Below, one piece after another: positions 1-11,559 of a stretch of DNA of 64,000 nucleotides (its first letter is position 1; each line of letters opens with the position of its first letter). Origin of the DNA: Calamus simplicifolius (taxonomy: Eukaryota > Streptophyta > Magnoliopsida > Arecales > Arecaceae). The notes under the pieces are model-generated. The model searched no databases, was not told the DNA's origin, and saw nothing but the letters and a program-made list of their open reading frames with translations. Location of the stretch: positions 1 to 64,000 of the forward strand of contig UESW01004769.1 in the NCBI GenBank assembly GCA_900491605.1, read 5' to 3'. The position numbers and the translations under genes are program-made.

Positions 1-532
1 TCCTTGCTTATTTCCTTGGCCATACCCCTTGCTCATTCAGGGAGTTGAGGATTAAAGATTATCTCATTTATTCCTAAGAAGAATCAGTAATCTCAGAGAG
101 CATCTCCACTAGAGTCTCTGGTGCAAAAGCCTTCATGCACGAACGCTTTCTTATTCACGAGGAAATCCAACAGAAATCTTTAGTAAAAAGGTACGTAATC
201 ATTTTCTCTAATTAAGTAATGATTGCCATGATTGTTCATAAGTTTGATTACTAGTATCGCTCGCATCAACCAGATTTAATATTTTAATCCATGCTTATCT
301 TCTTCATGATAAGAGTTTTGATCGGATTGTTCTGATCACGGGTATCTCATTGGAGATCAGAACCTCCAACTCGTTTTATCCAAAGTTGAAGATAACCATA
401 GCAAAATTTAAAATTCTTATCTTATCCGATCATCAGTAATCCCATCTGTCCATCCAACATATCACGCCCACAAACCATCTCCTTTCCAAGAAACTCGCTC
501 ACTGGTCTTAGTATTGAAAATAAGGGGGTAGG
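1..532. other. Intergenic sequence, no gene seen
   Basis: No open frame, RNA gene or named repeat is recognised. The last bases (about 519-532) form a purine-rich stretch directly before the LTR that starts at 533, and could be a polypurine tract. Confidence 0.5.
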
Positions 533-718
533 TGTGATGCCCCTCACAATAGTCCTACATCAGGAAATTGGGAGTTAGTTGAGTGGTTTATATGCAGTAA
601 AGCAAGAAGGATAAGGCACTAATTGGATCCCTATTGGGCTGTGGTAGCCCAAGTTAGTGTTGACCTTATCCGTCTTGCTTTCTTGTAATGAAACGGGACT
701 GAGGCCCGGGTCGTTACA
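533..718 (+). mobile_element. Short LTR of a TRIM-like (possibly Cassandra) retroelement
   Basis: The segment begins TGTGATGCCC and ends TTACA, giving the TG...CA ends of an LTR of about 186 bp. Three bases later comes TGGTATCAGAGC (722-733), the usual primer-binding site complementary to initiator tRNA-Met. Such a short LTR fits a TRIM. The stretch around 617-665 contains blocks such as GCACTAA and GGATCCC that also occur in 5S rRNA, which would suit the Cassandra TRIM family, whose LTRs carry 5S-like promoters; that match is weak by eye. No second LTR was found, so the element is incomplete. Confidence 0.5.
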
Positions 719-721
719 AAA

Positions 722-733
722 TGGTATCAGAGC
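722..733 (+). other. Primer-binding site (initiator tRNA-Met type)
   Basis: TGGTATCAGAGC lies three bases after the LTR end at 718. It is the standard minus-strand priming site of Copia and many TRIM elements. Confidence 0.7.
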
Positions 734-859
734 CCTGCACCAGCCGGAAGTGCAGGATTTAAGTGCCACATAGGGCAAAGTGCCACATCCATGAGGGATG
801 GGAGCCTCCTCTTGACTTGTGGGGGCTACCTCTAGATCTCTGTCTGCCTAGTAAAGTCT

Positions 860-1359
860 TCTTCCTTTCCCAGCACTGGCGCCCCCCACTCCTCCCCCCA
901 CCATGCCAGAGAGGGGAGGAGACAGTGTCGAGGCTGGGGAGTAGGGAGGAGATCGGGACTGAAGGGAGGGGGATGGGTGGGGGGCGATGCCAAAGACGAA
1001 AGGGAAGGAGACGGAGGCCAGAGGGAAGGGGTGGGGGATGGTGTCAGGGAGGGGGAAGGAGAGGAGGGGACTGCCGGGGAAAAAAGGAGAGGAGATGGGG
1101 CCGAGGAAGAGGGGTGGGGGGCGGTGCCAGGAAAGGAAAAGGAGAGGGGGGGCTGTTGGGGAGGGGAGAAGAGGAGATGGGGCCTAGGGGGAGGGATGGA
1201 GGGCGATGCCAGAGAGGGGGAAGGAGAGGGAAGGAGGGCATTGGTGCTGAAGAAGGGAGGAAGGGGGAGGAGACAAGATGCTAAAGATAGTTTAGGATTT
1301 TTTTTTTTAAACTTGGGGGGGGGGGGGGGTGCATTGAGCAATCCGAAATAGAAATTCCC
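860..1359 (+). mobile_element. Truncated Mutator-type fold-back element, purine-rich arm
   Basis: This is a second copy of the family at 61575-62223. It shares the junction where a pyrimidine-rich stretch turns into a GA-rich one (near 900), the long GA-rich arm, and the same 3' terminus: a T-run, TGCATTGAGCAAT and GAAATTCCC ending at 1359. The left terminal repeat and most of the CT-rich arm are missing, so the copy is 5'-truncated. The long open frames here, which read as Gly/Arg/Glu-rich or Pro/Ser-rich peptides, come from the base bias and are not treated as genes. Confidence 0.65.
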
Positions 1360-2289
1360 GTGTGAGTCATTTTTTATGTTAATGTGATGCTCATCTTGAG
1401 CAAATAACCCTTTATGTCCAATCATAGGCCCAACCCATACTTTTCGTTGGTTTGTTGGAAGATGTTAAGAAAAATTTCGATTGCTAAAAATGGTCATAAA
1501 ATGGAAACGAATGGATCTAGATTAAGCCTTTCGTCCAAGAGGACAAGATAACTTAATTTATTTTAAAAGATGTTCGTTTGATGGATATCAAACGGATTCT
1601 AAAACGAGAATAAGAAGCTTTCGGTTACTCATGATAGTAAAAAAGATAAAAATATCACCTATATTCCTATTCTTCAGTCAATAAATATAAGCAAGAAAAA
1701 AATAAGAGCATGACTTTATCTATATTTTTTGATAAAAGGTATATAAGTAATAGAATAGAAATATAGCTCATATTTTTATTTTTTAATTAAAAAAAATTAT
1801 AAGTAACAGAATAGGAATATGGTTTATATCTTTATTTTTTTATCAAAGAATAGAATATGACTGATATTCTTATTCTTTAGTAAAGCAGTACATGACTCGT
1901 ATCTCTACAAAGTGAGGAGGGACCGGTCGTTCAGGCCCAAATCCATCTGCATGAAAATCAAACAATATAGCCGAACATAGAAAGAACGAAGAGTTTCACT
2001 TTCAAAACTTAGAAAATAACAAATAAATTTAAATAAAATAAAATAGAGTTACATCATGGTAGAAACAATATTTATATGACAAGTGAATGTTTGTTTATAA
2101 ATATCAAGATATATGTGTAGGAAGACTAACACAGCAACATCAACACTAGACCAAAATCATCATTTGGTCCAATCTTGAGCATTTCAATTAGGATTTTTTT
2201 TTTTTTCTTTGGTTGCACCCTTCTTGCTTTCACTCCAATCCATCTCTTTGCTGATGCCGCTCACTCTAGGTCGCTCTTTAAGTATCAAG
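1360..2289. other. AT-rich spacer, no gene seen
   Basis: The sequence is AT-rich with many A and T runs. It probably includes the 3' flank of the Mutator transposase relic that follows. No coding potential or terminal repeat was identified. Confidence 0.4.
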
Positions 2290-4577
2290 AGAATTTATTT
2301 AGGAAATAGTGGCAAGCGATTTGGCTCCTCCCAATAATCCAAATCGCTTCTGAGTATATGTAATATCCACAGGTCATCTTAATGATTTAACAATCATCGA
2401 TGTATATGTAGCAGTCGAGGAACGCTTCTACGCATACTGTCATGGCATGTTCAATGCTATAAACCTGCCATATGTTCATGTTAGCTTTCTTAATTTGACA
2501 ACATATGTGTTGCCTCTATGATGAGTCCTATTGTTATACATCATGACTGCATATTGAATACTATAACCTGATGTGAGTTGGCCTTCTATCTTTACCTCTC
2601 CATCTGAGCCTGTAGATACATTGTGTGCCTATGTCCACTATGCATATAGGTCATAGCATCACTTCAATGTCTCACGAAGTAGGACATGAGACAATGGTAG
2701 GTGTGGTGCACTAGAGTGATGATTAAAAGGTGTTGAATATCTTTTAAAACACTATTGATACACTCAGATAGTTGATTCTCATGAATCCATATTTATGCCC
2801 ATCATCAAAGGACTGGGTCCAGCACTCTTTAGAGATGTTATTGCACCACTTAACAGCCTTCCATTCCATTTTCAGACTTGATCCATTATATATTAGAACA
2901 TAGTGACCTGAAATTGGAAGCCAATATAATATATCACACATAAATTGTAACGTCAATATGAAGTAAATATATGTTAGATTAATATCAAATCATTTGGTGG
3001 CTACCTACATGATAGACCAATGCCTTAGAACATGAGTTCTTGGATTTTGAGTTGAAGTTACTTATGATATGGCATAGACAAAAGCAATAGTAGGCACTGG
3101 ATGGTTGCTATCCTTGGGCATTCTTGGCAGCATCAATTTTCTGCATGATGATCAAACATGAGATCTAAAGCAGAATAGGAGCAATGATAAGCTGCTTCTA
3201 TTCTTTCTTTCAATGATGACAAATGCGATTGAATAGATTCAATTATTACCATCAACCAATGTGATGATCAACATGGTACTACAATACTTATCATAGAAGA
3301 ACATGCCGTCGACTTAGATTATGGGTCTGCAGTAGTTGAAGCCATCGATGTATGGCTTGAATGCCTAAAAAATATGTTGGAATATCTCAAATTGCTGGCC
3401 ATCGATGCTCATCTCTACAGTGTCCCAGAACCTCCGTTTCGGAATTGGACCCTTGTAACATAAGTATGTACCTAAGCAATTATCTATATGATTCATTCCA
3501 GTAACTAAGTAGCTTGACAATTGCTTTCTATTTGCCATACCAAGCCTTCTTGTATGATACTCGGTATTCAAACCTACTCCTTATCTCCTACACTATGACA
3601 ACAACTAAAATCGAGAGCAGTTTGCAATGATATTCGAGGACAACTGTAGATGGTCATGTGACATCCCAGGATGCACACAAGAATATAGACCATTGTACCA
3701 TCTAATCTTCCTAGCCACTCTTATATTACTCGAAGCCTCCAACTATAGCCAATCTTTTGTTGCTTGTATTCATGGTGTAATACAATGACTGTGACTCCAC
3801 CATGCACTCCTAATGCCTCTTTAAGAGTAAACCCTTACTGTCTTTGCACATTATCCTTATTATGAAATATTATACCTCATTCGAACTCTTGACTTGGCTC
3901 CCAATTCGCAGGCCATACAACTCTCAATGATTGTAGTATATCAAAACGACCCAATTCAACTAGTAATAATGTATAGGGGATGGCATGTATGTCTACTCAA
4001 TGAAAGGAAGCTCAGATGCTACATGGGAGGACATGGGCTAGTGAGAGGACCTACTATCAACTAGGTCTAATCGAAGCATATTACCCTCATCATCATCATC
4101 CAACCTCATCTGTTGGCACTGGTTCATCCTCTCTCCTCCCCAACGCAATGAAATACGCGTTGTTACTCTCATCTTCTGATATTGTTGGACCATCTAACTA
4201 ATAAGCTAAGTCTCCTATTGGACTTAGGTCCAACTTAACATGAGCAGTAGAACTGCCTGCTGCTATAGCCATATTTGGTAGGTACAGGCTCAAAATGAGG
4301 GATGTAACTAACTTGAACTATAGGAGTCCTAGATGATGCAGAGATCGATGACTCGTGCTTGTTCAAAAGAAGAGATGTTGATAACCGGACTATCCATCAA
4401 TGGTTGGATATATAAGCCAAGCCCACTATGTTGTACATCAAACTGTGATAGAAATGTTAATCGATATAACCTAGCATAGTGTCTTCTAGCAAATAATCCA
4501 ACGATGAAGGTACCTTTGTGATACTTTGTACTTCCACATTCACCCCTATCCCAAAGAATGCTAATTAGGATAGGTAA
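2290..4577 (-). pseudogene. Mutator-like (MULE) transposase, decayed, middle and C-terminal part
   Basis: Minus-strand translation in shifting frames gives the full order of a MuDR-type transposase. The DNA-binding part has CSWRLR and YNGLYSCVHPGMSHDH (about 3640-3760). It is followed by YHTRRLGMANRKQ, the catalytic-core stretch GFNYCRPII and VDG (about 3280-3360), IYSIAFVIIE, a block ending HIISNFNSKSKN (about 3040), and then KECWTQSFDDGHKYG (about 2810). A SWIM-like end follows near 2440-2300. Several stops (for example inside CRPII*VDG) and frameshifts make it non-functional. It once encoded the enzyme that moves Mutator elements. The gene is split: its N-terminal end continues at 8612-8830, beyond an LTR retrotransposon inserted at 4577/4578. 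Confidence 0.85.
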
Positions 4578-5461
4578 TGATGCGGAGAAAAATTATCACT
4601 GCATCAATAAACATATCCGACGACGAAGGTCGAGTTATTTTTGATTTGGCTGATCAAGCCATGTTTGAACTGACTAGACTATGGTCCAATGGACAACAAG
4701 ATTCGGTCCTAGTGTCGACGCTAGAGTCGATCTCAGCACCGACGTCAGAGTCGGTCTCCTCACCGACTCCAGAGTTAGTACCAACACCATCGCCAGTCTC
4801 GACGCTAACACCAGAGTCGGTCTTCGAACCTCGGCAGGGCCTAGCTATCTCGGTACCTTGGAAAGGCCGAGCTATCTCCGAACCTCGGTAGGGTCGAGTT
4901 ATCTTAGTACCTTGCTAGGATTGATCCTCATCCCTTCAACGTAAGTGCCATTGCTACTTCAAACCACGCCGAATATCTTAAAGGATGACCATCCCAATCG
5001 CAAGGATCGTGGAATGAGCTTTCCAAAACAGAAACAAGAGCCAAATACAGCACTTCGTCCATGATCAACGGGTTTTCAAATTCCTGATAAAGCGTTTGTC
5101 AACTTCATCAACTGCCAATCCCCGTAACTGCTGGGATTCTGGCCTTATCGAATGCCAACTCCCTAAAATGCGCCTAAAAAATCACCAAGTCCCAAGACCC
5201 CTCAAGTACACTCTTTAAGGCAATTCTAAGCCTTTATAGCTATGAGCAGAAGCCATTGCAGCGTCTTTCTGCTGAAGTCTTCTCCTCTCATTTGATTGCT
5301 AAGAATCTCTACTGACTTGGGCATCGAAGGGTCTTTCGCAGGAACCACCCCCTGTACTTTCTATGCAAAGATTGCCTTGCAGGTCCATTCGGATGGAAGA
5401 GCGCTACCCGGATCCCGACGTGTACCGCTCCCAAGCTGGAGAACGAATTTCAGCAGCATCA
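4578..5461 (+). repeat. 5' LTR of the Tat/Retand-like element
   Basis: Direct repeat of 7729-8606, starting TGATGCGGAG and ending CAGCAGCATCA. It is immediately followed by the primer-binding site and preceded by the target duplication GGTAA. Confidence 0.85.
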
Positions 5462-5463
5462 TA

Positions 5464-5481
5464 TTGGCGCTAGAGGAAGGG
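5464..5481 (+). other. Primer-binding site of the Tat/Retand-like element
   Basis: TTGGCGCTAGAGGAAGGG lies two bases after the 5' LTR. It has the TTGGCGC core found in gypsy elements primed by elongator tRNAs. Confidence 0.55.
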
Positions 5482-5545
5482 CCTCAAGTCCCATTAAACT
5501 TGTAATCAAGGAGATAAGGTTCCTGATAAGAACGACGATTCCTCA

Positions 5546-6064
5546 ATGGCCAACCGTAAGAGAGCAACCGCAAATGCTCCTGATCAGGCCACCTTTCAAA
5601 GGCTTGATCCCACAAACAACACAATGCCCTCGCAACCGTCACCGATCAAGATTCCTCCATCGCTAGCAGCTCTGGTCATCCAGGACCAGTTTGCCATCCT
5701 GGTCCAACTCTTTCAGCTGGTGCAGGGGCTTCATAGGGGTCCTCTTCCGCTGCACCCACTCAGTAGCTTTCTGGTGGAACAGTCATTTTGGCCCTACCGG
5801 TGGTCCCTCTGCCCAATCCACTGGAAGCCACCAGCATTCCACGATAGCCCAGCCATAAAGAAGTTGAATCGGCACCGCGGAGGGGAGGAGATAGGAACCG
5901 GCCTAGATCCCATCGGGCTTGCTCCTTACCTTCAGTATTCTTTCGCCATGACTCAACGTAGCGGCTGTGATCCCCCCGTCCTGTCTCTTCTATTGCTCAG
6001 GATGATGGGCTACAACAATAACTACCCACATCGAATCTACTGGTGGCTGACACTGTTAAAATGA
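5546..6064 (+). pseudogene. Putative gag N-terminal remnant
   Basis: A 172-residue open frame starts MANRKRATANAPDQ just after the leader of the LTR element, where gag begins in related elements. Only the first 60 or so residues look protein-like; later residues are of unlikely composition, which suggests an internal frameshift. No capsid domain or zinc knuckle can be recognised. Confidence 0.35.
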
Positions 6065-6164
6065 TTGTCCATGCCAGATCCAACCAGGTATGGCCAAGCG
6101 AAGAGGAGAACCAGTTTGAAAGGATCCGGTGCGAGGGGCTCACCTCTTCAAATGAGGACATCAA

Positions 6165-6310
6165 AGAGATATGGTGCCTCCAGGATATGGAACTCGGATC
6201 ACTTTCGAGCAATAAAGACCTTCAAGGGATATAGTATCCCCAGAATATGGAACTCGGATCATCTTCAAGCAATGAAGACCTTCAAGGGATATAGTACCCC
6301 AAAGATATGA
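6165..6310 (+). repeat. About 61-bp tandem repeat, 2.3 copies
   Basis: The unit containing ATATGGAACTCGGATCA and AAGACCTTCAAGGGATATAG is repeated with a period near 61 bp. It lies in the internal region of the LTR element. Confidence 0.7.
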
Positions 6311-6475
6311 AACTAGATTAAACCTCGAACATATTACTAGTGAAGTATGCCTAAACCGAGCCATTTTTCTCATTGTTATAAAACTTCACTCTTTGATTCA
6401 AATATTTCTTATTGAATAATAATCTTTCTTGAGTTATGGATGAAAGGCAGGTCTTGCCTAATCTTTGAACTACGG

Positions 6476-7256
6476 ATCCCTTTCTTCGAATCTTGGCAAG
6501 GCCAAGTAAAAAAATTTCTCCGTACCTCGGCACGGCCGAGCAACATTCTTCGAATCTTGGCAGGGCTAAGTAAAATTTTTTTCGTACCTCAACATGGCCA
6601 AGCAACATTCTCGAACCTTGGCAGGACCAAGTAAAAATTTCTTCATACCTCAGCACGGCCGAGCAACATTCTCGAACAAGTAAAAATTTCTTCATTCAGG
6701 CTGAGCCAAACCTTGGCTGAGCCAAGTAAAAATTTCTTCATACCTCACAGCCGAGCAACATTCTCCGAACTTTAGCAGGGCTAAGTAAAAGTTTCTTTGT
6801 ACCTTGGCATGAAGCAATATTCTTCGAACCTTGGCAGGGCTAAGTGAAAATTTCTCCGTATCTTGGCATGGCCGAGCAACATTCTTTGAACCTTGGCAGG
6901 GCTTAGTAAAAATTTCTTCATACCTCAGCACGACCGAGCAACATTCTCCGAACCTTGGCAGGTCCAAGTGAAAATTTCTTCGTATCTCGACAGGGCCAAG
7001 CAACATTTTCGAACCTTGGCTAGGCCAAGTAAAAATTTTTCTGTACCTCGGCAGGACCGAGAAACATTCTTCGAACCTTAGCAAGGTCAAGTGAAAATTT
7101 TTTCATACCTCAGTACGGTCGAGCAACATTCTCCAAACCTTGGCTAGGCTAAGTAAACATTTCTCCGTACCTCGGCAGGGCCGAGCAACATTCTCCAAAC
7201 CTTGGTTTGGCCAAGTAAAAATTCCTTCGTACTTCGGCATGGTCGAGCATAGTAAT
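6476..7256 (+). repeat. About 64-bp tandem repeat array, roughly 12 copies
   Basis: The unit combines CGAACCTTGGCAGGGCCAAG, a short A/T-rich link, and TACCTCGGCACGGCCGAG followed by CAACATTC. Units are 62-67 bp and imperfect; one near 6680-6740 is partly deleted. Internal tandem repeats before the 3' LTR are known in Tat/Retand elements. Minus-strand open frames across the array (Phe/Leu/Cys-rich peptides with the same motif recurring) reflect the repeat, not genes. Confidence 0.8.
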
Positions 7257-7319
7257 TTTTTTGATGGGGCCAGTAAACCCCACAGGTAATGATGATTGCA
7301 TTCAGCCAAACCCCCCAGT

Positions 7320-7675
7320 CAACCTCGGTTAGTCGGTCCATCCCAAGTCAACATTGGCCTTGGCAAGTTGGCATTGGCCTTAGCATCGGTCTCGATATCG
7401 ACCTAGGTAAGTTAGCCTCGGGCTCGGCCCATCGATCTCATAATCGATCTGGGTGTCGGCCATGGCGAGTCGGCATCAGCCTTGGCCTATCGGTCTTGGC
7501 ATCAGCCTCGGCATCGGCCTCTACTTGGACTCGACCTCGATGTCGGTCCCTCCTACTCGGCAGTCGGTGTTGGCCTCGGCTAACTTTGGACTCGGCCTTG
7601 GCCTTTTCCAGCCGGCCCTAGCCTTGGCCCTGAACAGTCAGCCTCAACTGTTCCTACTCGGCTTGGCCATATGAA
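7320..7675 (+). repeat. Low-complexity TCGGCNTTGGC-rich stretch
   Basis: Imperfect short repeats of CTCGGCATCGGCCT and similar words fill the last part of the internal region before the 3' LTR. They give spurious open frames rich in Ser, Gly and Leu. Confidence 0.6.
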
Positions 7676-7728
7676 GACTTTACTCCCTATGCCCGAACCT
7701 ACGCTTCGACTAGGGAGTGGGAAACATG

Positions 7729-8606
7729 TGATGCGAAAAAAATTGTTACCACATCAATAAATGTATCCGATGATAAAGGTTGAGTTAACAAAGGTTGAGT
7801 TATTTTCGATTTGGTTGATCAAGCCACATTTGAACTGACTGGACTATAGTCCAATGAACAATAAGATTCGGTTCTAGTGCTGATGTCAGAGTCGGTCTTA
7901 GCACTAACGTCAGAGTCGGTGAGGAGTCAGTCTTAGCACTGACGTCAGAGTCGATCTTCTCACCGACTCCAGAGTTAGTACCGATGCCATCATTGGTCTC
8001 GATGCCGACACCAGAGTCGATCTCACCAAGATCGATCCTTGTCCCTTCAACGTAAGCGCCATTGCTGTTTCAAACTATGCCAGATATCTCGAAGGATGAA
8101 CCATCCCGATCGCAAGGATCGCAGAATGAGCTTTCCAAAATAGAAATAGGAGCCAAATACATCACTCCGTCTATGATTAACAGGATTTCAAATTCTCGAT
8201 AAAGTACTCGTCAGCTTCATCAACCATTGATCCCCGTAACCGTTGGGATTTCGGCCTTATCGATGCTAACTCCCTAAAATGCATTCGAAAAATCAGGTAA
8301 CAACTCACCTCCTTAGCAGTGTACAAATACCAAGTCCCAGGACCCCTCAGGTATGCTCTCTAAGGCAATATTAAGTCTTTACAGCTCTGAGCAGAAGCCA
8401 TTGTGGTATCTTTCTGCTGAAGCCTTCTCCTTCTCATATGATTGCTAAGAATCTCACTGACTTGAGCGTTGAAGGGTCTTTCACAGGGATCATCCCCCGT
8501 GCTTCCTGTGCAAAGACTGTCTTACAGGTCCATTCGAACAAGAGAGCACTATCCGGATCCCGACATGCACCGCCCCCAAGCTAAAGCACGAATTTCAGCA
8601 GCATTA
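7729..8606 (+). repeat. 3' LTR of the Tat/Retand-like element
   Basis: Direct repeat of 4578-5461. It is preceded by a purine-rich tract (about 7711-7724) and followed by the target duplication GGTAA (8607-8611). Confidence 0.85.
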
Positions 8607-8611
8607 GGTAA

Positions 8612-8830
8612 GTATGTAGCATCATCTCTATATCATCATCATTCCTAATTTCAAATAGCATATATGCCATTTGGCCCACTTGAGTATTTGTGGGAATCTA
8701 TGAACTATCCTGCTCACCTATTGATTTGGGGCCCAACTCCAACACATGATGAAACTTGAATAACAAATCATCACAAGCCCCACTAGTGCTGCTCCTGCCA
8801 TAAATGCTCTGATAAGTGATCATGCCCCAA
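8612..8830 (-). pseudogene. Mutator-like transposase, displaced N-terminal part
   Basis: On the minus strand an open stretch reads QVGQMAYMLFEIRNDDDIEM, the acidic N-terminal signature of plant MuDR-type proteins. It runs directly into the 3' LTR boundary and would join the coding sequence at 4577 if the LTR element and one GGTAA target copy were removed. It therefore belongs to the relic at 2290-4577. Confidence 0.65.
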
Positions 8831-9029
8831 GATGGGTGGACTTCAAGCATCAATAAAATGGATAAGAACCCCCGACTAGGTAAGCCAAGCTAGGCCAACA
8901 ATAACACACAACAACTTCTACATGCTCATACTTGCTCAAACATAGAGTATCTCTCTAAGCCTCTCTCTCTTTCGAGCTTTCTCAAGCTCATGGTTGTTGC
9001 TCAGAGCATTGATTGAGCATCGGAGGGTT

Positions 9030-10110
9030 CTTAATAAGTCTATTTATTATCCTAATTTAATCATTAAAATAAATATTAATTATTTTAAATTTATTAAGAA
9101 TTGATACTTTTTATAGATATTTATAGAAAAAGGAGCCTATAAATGAAAATAGCTCAATTTTTGAAGTCCAACAATGCAGACGACACTCAAATCAGGACTC
9201 TGTTTGTAAAAGGAAGGAAGAGTTGATATCGCATGATTCTTGGTGCAAACTAAGGAAGGTGATTTAGAACGGATGGCTGAGAAGTTTTCTCACGATATCT
9301 AAACGATCTTGAGCCCGATTGACTCCAACTTTGACTGAAAAAAAGTCCTAGACAAGCTCTATAAAAGAAAGCCTCAAACAGTAGTCGAGAGAGGAGTTTT
9401 TCCTAAAGTCCTTTTTATTTTTCTTTTATTTAGATCATTATATTTAGGCCGAAGAGAGAAAAATTATGGAGGGAATGTTGGCGGCAGCAATGCGTGGCTA
9501 GATTCCTTCAACTTGGGATGATGATGAAACCTTTAACCAGGTTCTATCTTTCTTTTATTCTTAATTTCTATGCAACAAAAATCATGCTCTTCTTTTATAT
9601 ATCTTTTGAGTTATTTTTTGATCAAGATTTTCATCTGGCTACATGGCCTATACCCTCTATCGATGTGCTATGATCTCAGGATATTGTATGTGCTTAAGAG
9701 AGATAGATCGTAGTATGGTAGTTTAGACCTCTAATTTTGTAAATAATTAGATAGTTTATAATCTAAGTGGATGTGCCATGATCTCCTAAAATGATCCATG
9801 CCTGATAAGAGATAAATTATTCTAATCCTAAATTTGCAAAAATTATTGTTATTGCAGCAAAAAAAAAGAAGATAAAACTTATGTGCATGGTGGATTCAGA
9901 TTCCTGGGTTGCTTCTCTTGCTGTCTTAATTTCATTAATTAATTAGTTGTTATCTTTTAATAACCACTATTTTAAATATAATCCTCTATAAATATTTTTT
10001 TATTTTTTTTATGAAATAATTGTCTTTGATCTTTGAGAATACGATTCTGATTCACCACTAGCTATAGTAGTGAGTAGGTTTTATTTTTTAACCTCCAACA
10101 ACAGTGATCA
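9030..10110 (+). repeat. 5' LTR of the Athila-type element
   Basis: Direct repeat of 15302-16345. It shares AATAAGTCTATTTATTAT at the start and CAACNACAGTGATCA at the end, and is followed by the primer-binding site at 10116-10133. Confidence 0.8.
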
Positions 10111-10115
10111 AATTT

Positions 10116-10133
10116 TGGTGCCATTGTTGAAGA
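10116..10133 (+). other. Athila-type primer-binding site (decayed)
   Basis: TGGTGCCATTGTTGAAGA corresponds to the usual Athila tRNA-Asp site, differing only by transitions of the kind left by deamination of methylated cytosine. Confidence 0.6.
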
Positions 10134-11257
10134 TCTAGGCATAATTAGTTCACAAAAGAAATTAAAAAAATAAAAAAATTTATCACAAATTTTTTCTTAA
10201 TTTTATTCTTATTTTTAATTTTTTATTGTTTCATTATTATTCATGTTTCTATATAAAAGAAAAGAGTAAAAAAAATTTCTTTTTTGTTGAATAATTATTG
10301 CTATTTTTAGCTTATTGCTATTTTTTTTTTTTGAGTTACCTTAATTGTTAGATTTTCTTTTTAACATTAAAAAAATTTACTTTCCTTCTTGTCACAAATC
10401 CACTTTTAACCTAATTAACTTTTCCTTTTAATTAACTTACCTTACTCTAAGACACTTTCCATAAAATATAATTAATTTAAGAAAATAAATAATAAACTTT
10501 AAAAACTTTCTAACTTGTTTAGACATCCTGTTTGAATTGTATTGTATTTTCATAAAATACTTTAAGAATGCAACCCCTAATAACATAAGATGGGGATTTC
10601 ATCCCTTAGACCATAAACCACCATCCTGCATACTGCATAACCCTAAGCCATTAATTTAAAATTAATTAGATGGTGGCCCCTAAGGACTTTCGAGCTCACT
10701 AAGACAAGGAATCCTGAGGTTGGACTAGCTCAGTATTAACTAGTTCATTGGTGTCTAGGAAAGGGGTTCAAGGATAATGCAACTCTGAAGAAAAGTGGCT
10801 CTTTAATTGGTTCCGTTGTTTGACCTAACCAATTAATTTGATGTCTAAGAAAAACAACGGGACCCCCACTGACCTTACCCCTTACTTGTCCAATTGCTAG
10901 TTAGTATCTGACTTCGAAGATTCAAAGGCAACCTTGCCGGTTAGGAGCTGTCTAGATATAAGGTAACCCTGGGGTAGAGAGTCCAGTGTTTGATAACTTA
11001 TTTTTTCTAACAGAAACTTTAACCTAATTAAGACACTCTTCACTATCGTCTCTAGATCTAGGATTCCTTAGGTTTTCATCTTTAGACTTCTTCTTTCTCT
11101 TTCTTCCCTCTTCTCTTCTTTCTCTACATAACATAAAAAGATTTTAAAATTGCAACTTCGAAAAGGGAGTCCGATCGATTAGTCAGGATAGATCTAGACC
11201 CTACCCTTGACCAAGAAAATGTAACTATGGAGGAATTAGGATATCCTCTTAGCCTAA

Positions 11258-11559
11258 GGTAGTGTTTGACTCCCCAAAAGTTATCTCTGGATAAGTGTAC
11301 ATGATAGCATTTATCCAGAGAATAGCTAAGGAAATAAGCACATTTTTAAAATTACAACTTTGCCATCAAGGGATAACTCTAGTTATTCCTGGGTTCCCTA
11401 GGAATAAGTTCAGGGGATAACCCATGTTTACCCATGGTTAAACATGGGTTGTCCCTTCTGGTTAAACTTTTTCAGAAATATTCCTTCTAGTTATAGCTTT
11501 TGGGGATAAGGGGTGATATCCAGGGGATACCCCCCTTATCCCCTATTTCAAACACTGCC
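11258..11559. mobile_element. Tourist-like (PIF/Harbinger) MITE
   Basis: A 302-bp insertion in the Athila leader has inverted ends GGTAGTGTTTGA / TCAAACACTGCC. It is flanked by the 3-bp target duplication TAA (11255-11257 and 11560-11562), which is the PIF/Harbinger hallmark. The interior is itself fold-back: ATCTCTGGATAAG and GGATACCCC-type words recur in both orientations. It has no coding capacity. Confidence 0.85.

Larger units (their letters stand above)
4578..8606 (+). mobile_element. Complete but non-autonomous gypsy-type LTR retrotransposon (Tat/Retand-like)
   Basis: Two direct LTRs (4578-5461 and 7729-8606) begin TGATGCG and end CATCA / CATTA. The element is bounded by a perfect 5-bp target duplication GGTAA (4573-4577 and 8607-8611). 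A primer-binding-site-like TTGGCGCTAGAGGAAGGG follows the 5' LTR, and a purine-rich GGGAGTGGGAAACA precedes the 3' LTR. The interior is only about 2.3 kb. It holds a short gag-like frame and long tandem repeats, with no protease, reverse transcriptase or integrase. The LTRs differ at roughly one base in ten, almost all transitions, so the insertion is old. Placement in the Tat/Retand group rests on the primer site and the internal tandem repeats. Confidence 0.85.

Noticed and set aside
763..1425. Several overlapping open frames up to 197 codons on both strands
   Set aside because: They read as Gly/Arg/Glu- or Pro/Ser-rich because of the purine/pyrimidine bias of the fold-back element, and no domain is seen.
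6476..7256. Possible CRISPR-like array
   Set aside because: Units are contiguous diverged tandem copies without unique spacers, inside a plant LTR element.
6351..7341. Minus-strand frames with recurring Phe/Cys/Leu motifs
   Set aside because: The motif repeats every 21-22 residues, exactly the 64-bp DNA unit. They are shadows of the tandem array.
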